Shown here: piece by piece, positions 1 to 6,079 of the stretch
Layout of the letters: each line of letters begins with the position of its first letter
Numbering within the stretch: position 1 is the stretch's first letter
From: CAZHOV01 sp964534315
Lineage (GTDB): Bacteria > Bacteroidota > Bacteroidia > Chitinophagales > Saprospiraceae
DNA: 8,654 nt
Reading direction: 5' to 3'
Assembly: GCA_964534315.1 (NCBI GenBank)
Contig: CAZHOV010000212.1
Location: forward strand, 1-8,654
Translations under genes and position numbers: made by a program
Notes under the pieces: generated by a model
The model's input: only the letters and a program-made list of their open reading frames with translations
Told to the model about the DNA's origin: nothing
Database searches by the model: none

Positions 1-63
1 ATAACAATGAAAGTGTACAATCCGGATACTTTGAACCAAATTGACGAAGTGAAACTCAGATAG
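1..63 (+). CDS. Possible C-terminal tail of an upstream gene (partial)
   Basis: Frame 1 is open from the window edge to a TAG at 61-63 and encodes about 20 residues ending in NQIDEVKLR. The acidic/basic, non-repetitive composition is compatible with the end of a real protein. The stretch is too short to assign a family or to exclude a chance open frame. An ATG at position 7 is in the same frame, but an 18-residue gene is less likely than a truncated upstream one. Confidence 0.3.
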   Translation: MTMKVYNPDTLNQIDEVKLR

Positions 64-219
64 TAGTTTTTTATGGCACATATCCTTAATAAAAGAAGGT
101 GCTTTACTTTTTTCAAAGTAGGAAGTATTACTTTTAGTGGGCCTGTAATTCATATCGCAATGATGGATAACTAAGCAGTTGAAATCAACAGTATCGTGCA
201 ACAGTAGGATCAATAAGTG

Positions 220-250
220 TTTCTTTTTCAACGCACGAATGAAAAAGAAA
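220..250. repeat. Inverted repeat, 11-bp arms
   Basis: TTTCTTTTTCA (220-230) and TGAAAAAGAAA (240-250) are perfect reverse complements separated by 9 nt. The stem is AT-rich and no T-run follows on either strand, so it is not a classical intrinsic terminator. Its role is unknown. Confidence 0.6.
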
Positions 251-374
251 ACCCAACCCGCAAAAGCAGCCGGTTCGTTCCTCACCCGCTGTTTTTTCAG
301 CCAGCCCGCACAATGCTATACCACCACACCGGCTATTAAACATACTCATATGATGAAATAAAAAATTTATTGCC

Positions 375-382
375 TACCTTTG
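375..382 (+). promoter_or_regulatory. Probable -7 promoter box of the R-M operon
   Basis: TACCTTTG matches the Bacteroidota -7 consensus TAnnTTTG exactly. I find no clear TTG/TTTG -33 element about 20 bases upstream, so the promoter may be weak or activator-dependent. The inferred transcription start would be around 387-391, giving a leader of roughly 15-19 nt before the ATG at 406. TACC and GGTA flank the T-run symmetrically (375-385). Short palindromes TGATCA (390-395) and ATCA-C-TGAT (392-400) lie at the presumed start site, where the downstream XRE regulator could bind. That last point is inference. Confidence 0.45.
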
Positions 383-405
383 GTAATTATGATCACTGAT
401 TCAAG

Positions 406-609
406 ATGAATAGAATTAAGGCGGTTTTGGAAGAAAAAGGGCTTACTCAAATTTGGCTATCTGAAAAACCGGGCAAGAGCTACAATATAGTAAATTCTTA
501 TGCCAAGAATCGAAGGCAGCCGAGTATTGAAACCCTATTTAAAATTGCGAAAATTTTAAACGTGAAAGTCACAGATTTAATAAACGAGAATCAGCCTATA
601 ACAGATTAA
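406..609 (+). CDS. Small XRE-family (Cro/CI) helix-turn-helix regulator
   Basis: A 67-residue protein that is essentially one HTH_XRE domain. Helix 2 lies around residues 14-21 (TQIWLSEK), the recognition helix around 25-33 (SYNIVNSYA), followed by the typical NRRQPSIETLFKIAKILNV. Proteins of this size commonly sit before R-M genes and act as controller-type DNA-binding regulators. Here it is the first gene, one base before hsdR, so it probably autoregulates the whole operon. There is no strong Shine-Dalgarno site before the ATG, which is normal in Bacteroidota. Oddity: residue 22 is proline (EKPGKS), where relatives usually have leucine (EKLGKS). This is one transition away (CTG to CCG) and lies in the HTH turn, so activity could be altered. 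The family call is firm; the target is inferred. Confidence 0.85.
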   Translation: MNRIKAVLEEKGLTQIWLSEKPGKSYNIVNSYAKNRRQPSIETLFKIAKILNVKVTDLINENQPITD

Positions 610-610
610 T

Positions 611-3604
611 ATGAACTTGGTAAAAGAAGATGATATTGAATATGGGTTTGTAGGTACACTACAAGGGTTAAAATATACGTATCGCAAGGACATCAGGGAT
701 CGCAATACGCTGGAGCAAAATTTTAGAAAGAAATTTGAAGCACTAAACCGAGTCAACTTAACGGATTCGGAATTTGAGCGGCTAAGAGAAGAAATCATTA
801 GCCCCGATGTTTTTAGATCAGCAAAGTATTTACGAGAAATAAACACCTTCCAACGGGAGGATGGCACTCCGCTACAATACACCCTCGTAAACATCAAAGA
901 CTGGTGCAAAAACGAGTTTGAAGTGGTCAACCAACTCCGCATCAATACCGAGAATAGCCATCATCGGTACGATGTCATCTTGTTGATAAATGGACTGCCG
1001 GTGGTTCAGGTAGAACTGAAGACGCTGCAAGTAAGCCACCGAAAAGCCATGCAGCAAATCGTGGACTACAAAAATGATCCGGGCAACGGCTACACCAATT
1101 CCCTGCTGTGTTTCATGCAGCTCTTTATTGTCAGCAACACCTCCAACACCTTCTACTTCGCCAATAATAACCTCCAACACTTTCAGTTTAACGCCGATGA
1201 GCAGTTTCTACCGGTCTACGAATTAGCCAAAGCAGATAATAGCAAGGTGCATAATCTATTTGATTTTACCGAGCAGTTTTTGTCCAAATGTGCTCTGGGG
1301 GAAATGATCAGCCGCTACATGGTGCTGGTGGAATCGGAGCAAAAGATGCTCATCATGCGGCCGTACCAGATCTATGCGGTAAAAGCCATCGTGGATTGCA
1401 TTGAGCAAAACAGAGGCAACGGTTATATCTGGCACACGACCGGAAGTGGCAAAACACTGACCTCCTTCAAAGCTTCTACGCTCCTAAAGGATAATCACAA
1501 TATTGAAAAATGCCTCTTTGTGGTCGACCGCAAAGACCTCGACCGGCAAACGCGGGAAGAGTTCAATAAATTTCAGGAAGGCAGTGTAGAAGAAAACACC
1601 AATACCGAGACCTTGGTCCGGCGAATGCTCTCCACCGATTATGCGGACAAGGTTATTGTGACGACCATTCAAAAGTTGGGCCTGGCATTAGATGCTACAG
1701 AGAGACACAATGCATTGCGTTTTAACAAAAAAAACTACAAAGAACGACTACAACCGCTAAGCAACAAACGCATAGTATTCATCTTTGATGAGTGCCACCG
1801 CTCGCAGTTTGGGGAAAACCACAAGGCCATCAGGGAATTTTTTCCGAAAGCTCAGCTCTTCGGCTTTACCGGGACGCCGATCTTTGAGGATAATGCTACC
1901 TACAGGACCATAGAAGGACAACAGGCTACCTACAAAACAACCGCTGACGTTTTTCAAAGCGAGCTACACGCTTATACCATCACCAATGCCATCGAAGATA
2001 AGAATGTGCTGCGTTTTCACATCGACTACTTTAAGCCGGATGTGGTGGTGGACGTAGGTAGCGACAAACATAAGTCGGCGGTCGTTGATGCCATTGTCCA
2101 GAAACACGACAAAGCCACCGACCACCGAAGATTCAATGCTTTTTTGGCCACCAGCTCGATCAATGATGCGATCCATTATTACCAGCTGTTTCAAGCCTAT
2201 CAAGCAGATAAGCAGCAAGAAGACGAAAATTACCGCCCGCTAAACATTGCTTGTGTTTTCTCTCCCCCGGCAGAAGGCGATAAAGACATCCGGCAGATAC
2301 AGGAAGACCTGCCTCAGGAGAAAGCGGATAACGAAGTAGAACCCAACAAAAAGAAAGAAGCCTTAACCGAGATCATCGCCGACTACAATCGGCAATACGG
2401 CACCAATCACCGCATCAATGAGTTCGACTTGTATTATCAGGATGTACAGCAACGCATCAAAGACCAGAAATACAGCAACGCCGACTATCCCCGCAAAAAC
2501 AAGATAGATCTCTTGATTGTGGTGGATATGCTCCTGACGGGCTTTGATTCTAAATACCTGAACACCCTTTACGTCGATAAAAAACTGAAGTATCACGGAC
2601 TGATCCAGGCCTTTTCCCGTACCAATCGCGTCATCAATGACACCAAGCCCTACGGCAATATCCTCGACTTCCGACATCAGGAGGATGCCGTTGATCAGGC
2701 GATGATCTTGTTTTCGGGGGCCAAAGCAGAGCACGCTAAGGAAATATGGCTGGTCGAATCCGCTGACAAGGTGATGGTCAAATACGAAGCGGCGGTTGCC
2801 AATTTGCAGGAGTTCATGGAAACCAAAGGTTTGCAATGCGACCCTGCGGAAGTACACAATCTAAAAGGAGATGCCGCCCGGGCGGAATTCATCAATACGT
2901 TCAAAGAAGTACAGCGCCTCAAAACGCAGTTGGACCAGTACACCGACCTCGAAGCGGAGCAGGTCGAAACCATGGAAAGCCTACTCCCTACCGATGATCT
3001 GCGTTCCTTCAAAGCGGTATACCTCGACACCGCTAAGCGATTAAAAGCCCAGCAGAACAAAGCGGATAAAAATACGCCGGAAGAAGTCCAACAACTCGAT
3101 TTTGAGTTTGTCCTCTTTTCTTCTGCGGTCATTGATTACGATTACATCATGGGGCTGATTGCCAAATATACCCAAGAGCAGCCGTCCGGTAAGGAGAAGA
3201 TGACGCGGGAGCAACTGATTAACCTCCTCAGCTCTAGTGCCAACCTCATGGAGGAGCGGGACGACATCATCGACTACATCAATTCCCTGACGGTGGGCGA
3301 TAAATTGACAGAGAAACAGATCAGAACGGGCTACCAAACATTCAAAGCCCAAAAATCTGCCAACGAGCTGCGCGCCATGGCCGAAAAGCATGGCGTTGCC
3401 CCCGATCGCCTCAAAGCCTTTGTGGAGGCCATCCTGTACCGCATGATCTTTGATGGCGAAAAACTGAACGACCTGCTCGCTCCGCTGGACCTGGGCTGGA
3501 AAGCCCGTACTCAAGTAGAATTGGCACTCATGGAAGACCTGGTGCCTTTATTAAAAAAACGCGCCCAAGGGCGTGAAATAGCTGGATTGAGGGCGTATGA
3601 ATAA
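611..3604 (+). CDS. hsdR: Type I restriction enzyme R subunit (HsdR, EcoR124-like)
   Basis: A 997-residue motor/nuclease subunit. In type I enzymes it joins HsdM2-HsdS, translocates unmodified DNA using ATP and cuts far from the recognition site. The N-terminal PD-(D/E)xK nuclease is visible as D121 and E135-L-K137. The SF2 helicase motifs follow in order: Walker A HTTGSGKT at 275-282, DECH box at 393-396, motif III FTGTP at 419-423, motif V LLTGFDSKYLNTLYVDK at 641-657 and motif VI QAFSRTNR at 666-673. A long, mostly helical C-terminal part for complex assembly runs to the end. Length and motif spacing fit an intact EcoR124-class subunit of about 1,000 residues. The ATG is one base after the regulator's stop. 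Codons 364-370 contain a degenerate copy of the palindrome found in the downstream transposase gene, followed by an A8 tract (1727-1734). No frame break is seen. Confidence 0.96.
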   Translation: MNLVKEDDIEYGFVGTLQGLKYTYRKDIRDRNTLEQNFRKKFEALNRVNLTDSEFERLREEIISPDVFRSAKYLREINTFQREDGTPLQYTLVNIKDWCKNEFEVVNQLRINTENSHHRYDVILLINGLPVVQVELKTLQVSHRKAMQQIVDYKNDPGNGYTNSLLCFMQLFIVSNTSNTFYFANNNLQHFQFNADEQFLPVYELAKADNSKVHNLFDFTEQFLSKCALGEMISRYMVLVESEQKMLIMRPYQIYAVKAIVDCIEQNRGNGYIWHTTGSGKTLTSFKASTLLKDNHNIEKCLFVVDRKDLDRQTREEFNKFQEGSVEENTNTETLVRRMLSTDYADKVIVTTIQKLGLALDATERHNALRFNKKNYKERLQPLSNKRIVFIFDECHRSQFGENHKAIREFFPKAQLFGFTGTPIFEDNATYRTIEGQQATYKTTADVFQSELHAYTITNAIEDKNVLRFHIDYFKPDVVVDVGSDKHKSAVVDAIVQKHDKATDHRRFNAFLATSSINDAIHYYQLFQAYQADKQQEDENYRPLNIACVFSPPAEGDKDIRQIQEDLPQEKADNEVEPNKKKEALTEIIADYNRQYGTNHRINEFDLYYQDVQQRIKDQKYSNADYPRKNKIDLLIVVDMLLTGFDSKYLNTLYVDKKLKYHGLIQAFSRTNRVINDTKPYGNILDFRHQEDAVDQAMILFSGAKAEHAKEIWLVESADKVMVKYEAAVANLQEFMETKGLQCDPAEVHNLKGDAARAEFINTFKEVQRLKTQLDQYTDLEAEQVETMESLLPTDDLRSFKAVYLDTAKRLKAQQNKADKNTPEEVQQLDFEFVLFSSAVIDYDYIMGLIAKYTQEQPSGKEKMTREQLINLLSSSANLMEERDDIIDYINSLTVGDKLTEKQIRTGYQTFKAQKSANELRAMAEKHGVAPDRLKAFVEAILYRMIFDGEKLNDLLAPLDLGWKARTQVELALMEDLVPLLKKRAQGREIAGLRAYE
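1701..1720. repeat. Degenerate copy of the RAYT-internal palindrome inside hsdR
   Basis: These 20 bases match 6497-6516 at 19 positions; the one difference is A1707 versus G6503. The core CAATGCATTG (1708-1717) is a perfect palindrome. Beyond it the second arm has diverged, partly to changes that keep G-U pairing in RNA. It is read here as E-R-H-N-A-L-R, in a different codon phase from the transposase copy, so protein homology cannot explain the match. Confidence 0.7.
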
Positions 3605-3857
3605 GGGACTACCCATATCACAAAAGGAAATTGAAAGCCGAATTTTCGTTTTTCGAGAATCCCAAGTCATGCTTGACCGTGATTTAGCAGAAATGTATCA
3701 AGTAGAGACTAAGGTTTTAAATCAAGCAGTCAAGCGGAACTTAGAAAGGTTTCCAAAGCAGTTCCGATTCCAACTTAAGGACAATGAAAAAATGGAACTG
3801 GTCACAAATTGTGACCGGTTCGGTTTTTTGAACTCGCAGAATGTGACTTCAAGTTGA
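3597..3857 (+). CDS. ORF6N-domain DNA-binding protein, C-terminally truncated
   Basis: An 86-residue protein matching the N-terminal ORF6N (KilA-N-related) domain: IESRIFVFRESQVMLDRDLA at residues 12-31, then AEMYQVETKVLNQAVKRN and RFPKQFRFQL (51-60), then ELVTNCDRF (67-75). Full-length relatives continue after this point with a block of the type PYxFTEQGVAML and a long C-terminal region. Here the frame ends nine residues after the conserved CDRFGF, and no other frame before the next gene supplies the missing part. It may be a remnant or a minimal DNA-binding fragment. The ATG overlaps the end of hsdR by 8 bases, so the two are probably translationally coupled. ORF6N proteins are known mainly from phage and mobile elements; the function here is unknown. 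A hairpin followed by T6 lies inside the gene (3796-3829). Confidence 0.7.
   Translation: MNKGLPISQKEIESRIFVFRESQVMLDRDLAEMYQVETKVLNQAVKRNLERFPKQFRFQLKDNEKMELVTNCDRFGFLNSQNVTSS
3796..3829 (+). terminator. Hairpin followed by T6 inside the ORF6N gene, possible attenuator
   Basis: AACTGGTCAC (3796-3805) pairs with GTGACCGGTT (3811-3820), ten pairs including one G-U, around loop AAATT. After three bases a run of six T follows (3824-3829). This is the layout of a Rho-independent terminator in the middle of the operon. A caution: the hairpin encodes the conserved ELVTNCDRF stretch of ORF6N proteins, so the symmetry may come from coding constraint. If active, it would lower transcription of rhuM, hsdS and hsdM relative to hsdR. 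Confidence 0.3.
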
Positions 3858-3891
3858 AAATAAATGGCAAAGGAATGCTTGACAACTGAAC

Positions 3892-3899
3892 AAAAGGAG
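3892..3899 (+). promoter_or_regulatory. Shine-Dalgarno site deciding the RhuM start
   Basis: AAAAGGAG ends six bases before the ATG at 3906. It is the only strong ribosome binding site I see in the window. It favours 3906 over the in-frame ATG at 3864, which would add 14 residues (MAKECLTTEQKELN) that do not look like the family's N-terminus. Confidence 0.6.
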
Positions 3900-3905
3900 C
3901 TAAAT

Positions 3906-4742
3906 ATGAGTAACGAAATTATACTATATCAAACAGGTGAACTAACCGAACGAATTGAGGTACGCTTGGAAAATGAAACGGTTTGGTTAAATCAGGATCA
4001 AATGTCGACTCTTTTTCAAAGGGACCAGTCTGTGATATCACGCCACATCCGCAATGTTTTTAAGGAAGGGGAACTAGATGAAAAGAGTAATATGCAAAAA
4101 ATGCATATTGCAAATTCCGACAAGCCTGTAGTCTATTACAACCTTAATGTCATTATTTCAGTTGGCTACCGGGTAAAGTCAAAACAAGGCACGCAGTTCA
4201 GAATTTGGGCTACCCATGTTTTAAGAGATTATTTACTAAAAGGTTATGTACTTAACCAACGAATGAACCGCATTGAAAACACGGTGGAACAGCTTGCTGG
4301 TAAAGTGAACGAAATTTCTTTTCAAATAAAATCAACCGAACTACCCACCCAAGGCGTGTTTTTTGACGGGCAGGTCTTTGATGCTTATAAATTAGCTTCC
4401 AAAATCATTCGCTCTGCTAAAAAAGACATCGTATTGATTGATAACTATATAGATGAAAGCACCATCACGCATCTATCCAAGAAAAACGAAGCCGTAAAGG
4501 TGCTGCTATTGACCAAAAAAATTACAAAGCAACTGGCTTTAGACGTAAAAAAAGCCAATGCGCAATACACGCATTTCAAGATCAAACCCTTTGCCAAAAG
4601 CCACGACCGTTTTTTGATTATTGATAACACAGAAGTCTATCACCTCGGTGCTTCTTTGAAGGATTTGGGCAGAAAGTGGTTTGCCTTTTCTAAGATGGAT
4701 AAACATTCGGTGGAAAGCATTTTAAAAGAAATCGAAAAATGA
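3906..4742 (+). CDS. RhuM-family protein with phospholipase-D-like C-terminal domain
   Basis: A 278-residue protein from the preferred start. Residues 1-115 are the RhuM-type DNA-binding module: MSNEIILYQTGE, WLNQDQMSTLF, ISRHIRNVFKEGELDE, then YNLNVIISVGYRVKSKQGTQFRIWATHVLRDYLLKGY. A short predicted coiled linker follows (about 117-142). Residues 150-278 form a second domain that ends with H233-D-R235-FLII-D240 and then GASLKDLGRKW. This has the HxKx4D spacing and following G-x-S of phospholipase D superfamily sites, with Arg in place of the usual Lys. One such half-site would require dimerisation to make a complete active centre. Genes of this type recur inside Bacteroidota type I R-M loci; their role there is not settled. 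The stop overlaps the hsdS start as ATGA, which suggests translational coupling. An alternative start is 3864 (292 residues). Family call firm, catalytic call tentative. Confidence 0.82.
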   Translation: MSNEIILYQTGELTERIEVRLENETVWLNQDQMSTLFQRDQSVISRHIRNVFKEGELDEKSNMQKMHIANSDKPVVYYNLNVIISVGYRVKSKQGTQFRIWATHVLRDYLLKGYVLNQRMNRIENTVEQLAGKVNEISFQIKSTELPTQGVFFDGQVFDAYKLASKIIRSAKKDIVLIDNYIDESTITHLSKKNEAVKVLLLTKKITKQLALDVKKANAQYTHFKIKPFAKSHDRFLIIDNTEVYHLGASLKDLGRKWFAFSKMDKHSVESILKEIEK

Positions 4743-6043
4743 ATAAAGAGAAATCAATTACGAATGAAAAATTACGAATTACGAATAGTCAAGAAAAACG
4801 TAATTCTAAGGGCGTAATTCGCAATTCGTTAGTGCCGGAGTTGAGGTTTCGGGAGTTTGAGGAGGATTGGGAAAATGCACCATTGGGTGAAGTATATTCA
4901 TTCAAAATCACAAATTCTTTTTCCAGAGATAAATTGAACTATGACGAAGGGAAGGTAAAGAATGTTCACTACGGAGATATACACACCAAGTTTTCAACAT
5001 TATTTGACATTATAAAAGAGGATGTTCCATTTATAAATCAAGAAGTTTCGATTGAGAGAATCAGCGAAGAAAATTATTGCATAGAAGGAGATATTGTCAT
5101 AGCTGATGCCTCAGAAGATCTTGATGATATAGGGAAAAGTATTGAAATTGTAAATTTAAACAATGAAAAACTCCTTGCAGGTTTACATACTTTCTTAGCA
5201 AGGCAAATCGAACCAAAACTAATCATCGGTTTTGGTGGATACTTGTTTAAATCAGATGGAATTCGAAAACAAATAAAGAGAGAAGCACAAGGAGCAAAGG
5301 TTTTAGGTATTTCAAAAGGAAGAATATCCGACATAAAAATTTACTATCCTAAAGAAGAAGAAGAACAACAAAAAATAGCCGCCACCCTCAGCACCCTCGA
5401 CCAGCTCATCACCAGCGAAAGCGAAAAACGGGACGCCTTACAAGCCCACAAAAAAGGCTTACTGCAACAGCTTTTTCCCGCCCCGGGGGAGACGGTGCCG
5501 AAGGTTCGGTTTGGGGAGTTTGAGGGGGATTGGGAGGAGAGGAAGTTGGGGGAGGTTTGCAATATGCAAGCAGGCAAGTTTGTTCGCGCATCTGAGATAA
5601 AAGAAAATATTACAGATAGTCTTTTTCCTTGCTATGGTGGAAATGGTCTACGTGGTTACACAGAATCCTTCACTCACTCTGGCAAATATTCACTCATTGG
5701 CAGACAAGGTGCGCTTTGCGGTAATGTAAATCTTGTAGATGGTCAATTTCATGCAACTGAGCATGCTGTTGTTGTCACACCTGAAAATAGTACTGATACA
5801 GATTGGCTTTATTATGTTTTGGTATTATTGAACCTCAACCAATATGCAACTGGTCAAGCCCAACCAGGTCTTTCTGTTACTAATTTGGAGCAGGTTCAAT
5901 TAAAACTACCCGAAAACCCCCAAGAACAACAAAAAATCGCCGCCACCCTTACCTCCCTGGACGAGCTCATCACCGCCCAATCCGAAAAGATAGCCGCCTT
6001 GGAGGCGCATAAGAAGGGTTTGATGCAGGGGTTGTTTCCGTAA
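4739..6043 (+). CDS. hsdS: Type I restriction enzyme specificity subunit (HsdS)
   Basis: A 434-residue DNA-recognition subunit with the usual two-fold internal repeat. Target recognition domain 1 spans about residues 40-205. Conserved region 1, EQQKIAATLSTLDQLI through AHKKGLLQQLF, is at 209-246. TRD2 spans about 256-395 and includes CYGGNG at 298-303 and GRQGALCGN at 321-329. Conserved region 2, EQQKIAATLTSLDELI through KKGLMQGLF, is at 396-433. Each half opens with VPxxRFxEFexDWE (32 and 253) and both TRDs look complete. The two TRDs are more AT-rich than the conserved regions, consistent with TRD exchange. The recognition sequence cannot be read from this. The ATG overlaps the rhuM stop. 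The first ~30 residues are atypical and lie in a short-repeat cluster; a GTG at codon 32 is an alternative start. Confidence 0.95.
   Translation: MNKEKSITNEKLRITNSQEKRNSKGVIRNSLVPELRFREFEEDWENAPLGEVYSFKITNSFSRDKLNYDEGKVKNVHYGDIHTKFSTLFDIIKEDVPFINQEVSIERISEENYCIEGDIVIADASEDLDDIGKSIEIVNLNNEKLLAGLHTFLARQIEPKLIIGFGGYLFKSDGIRKQIKREAQGAKVLGISKGRISDIKIYYPKEEEEQQKIAATLSTLDQLITSESEKRDALQAHKKGLLQQLFPAPGETVPKVRFGEFEGDWEERKLGEVCNMQAGKFVRASEIKENITDSLFPCYGGNGLRGYTESFTHSGKYSLIGRQGALCGNVNLVDGQFHATEHAVVVTPENSTDTDWLYYVLVLLNLNQYATGQAQPGLSVTNLEQVQLKLPENPQEQQKIAATLTSLDELITAQSEKIAALEAHKKGLMQGLFP
4756..4829. repeat. Cluster of ATTACGAAT-type direct and inverted repeats at the hsdS 5' end
   Basis: AATTACGAAT occurs at 4757-4765 (as part of CAATTACGAAT) and twice in tandem at 4770-4786. 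ACGAATTACGAAT (4774-4786) is the reverse complement of ATTCGCAATTCGT (4817-4829) with one mismatch and a 30-nt spacer. The cluster is entirely inside the hsdS reading frame and encodes about codons 7-31, which lack an HsdS signature. Confidence 0.6.
5361..5388 (+). repeat. hsdS internal direct repeat, copy 1
   Basis: These 28 bases encode E-E-Q-Q-K-I-A-A-T-L at the end of TRD1. They recur at 5922-5949 with one difference (A5376 versus C5937), 561 bp (187 codons) downstream. They could support in-frame recombination between the halves of hsdS. Confidence 0.85.
5922..5949 (+). repeat. hsdS internal direct repeat, copy 2
   Basis: This is the second copy of the 28-base repeat at 5361-5388, encoding the start of conserved region 2. 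The near-identity at third codon positions is higher than protein conservation alone requires. Confidence 0.85.
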
Positions 6044-6079
6044 GGATGTAAGGTTTTGCGCCTCCATAATTAATGAATA

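Larger units (their letters stand above)
64..405. other. Intergenic region upstream of the R-M operon
   Basis: I see no convincing gene in this 342-base stretch. It contains an AT-rich hairpin at 105-120 (TACTTT, loop TTTC, AAAGTA). A longer one lies at 220-250, with 11-bp arms TTTCTTTTTCA and TGAAAAAGAAA and a 9-nt loop. An inverted pair AGCCGGT (268-274) and ACCGGCT (328-334) encloses a small GCTG/CAGC hairpin around T6 (288-301). The right end carries the probable promoter of the regulator gene. The short open frame at 179-361 needs a TTG start and has low-complexity content, so I do not call it a gene. Confidence 0.6.

Noticed and set aside
179..361. 60-codon open frame upstream of the regulator
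   Set aside because: It needs a TTG start, overlaps strong hairpins, has no recognisable domain and ends before the promoter. It is more likely non-coding.
4089..4109. Hairpin AATATGCA / TGCATATT in the rhuM gene
   Set aside because: It is a perfect 8-bp stem with an A5 loop, but it falls on the conserved QKMHIANSDKP-type coding stretch of the family and has no T-run. Coding constraint explains it.
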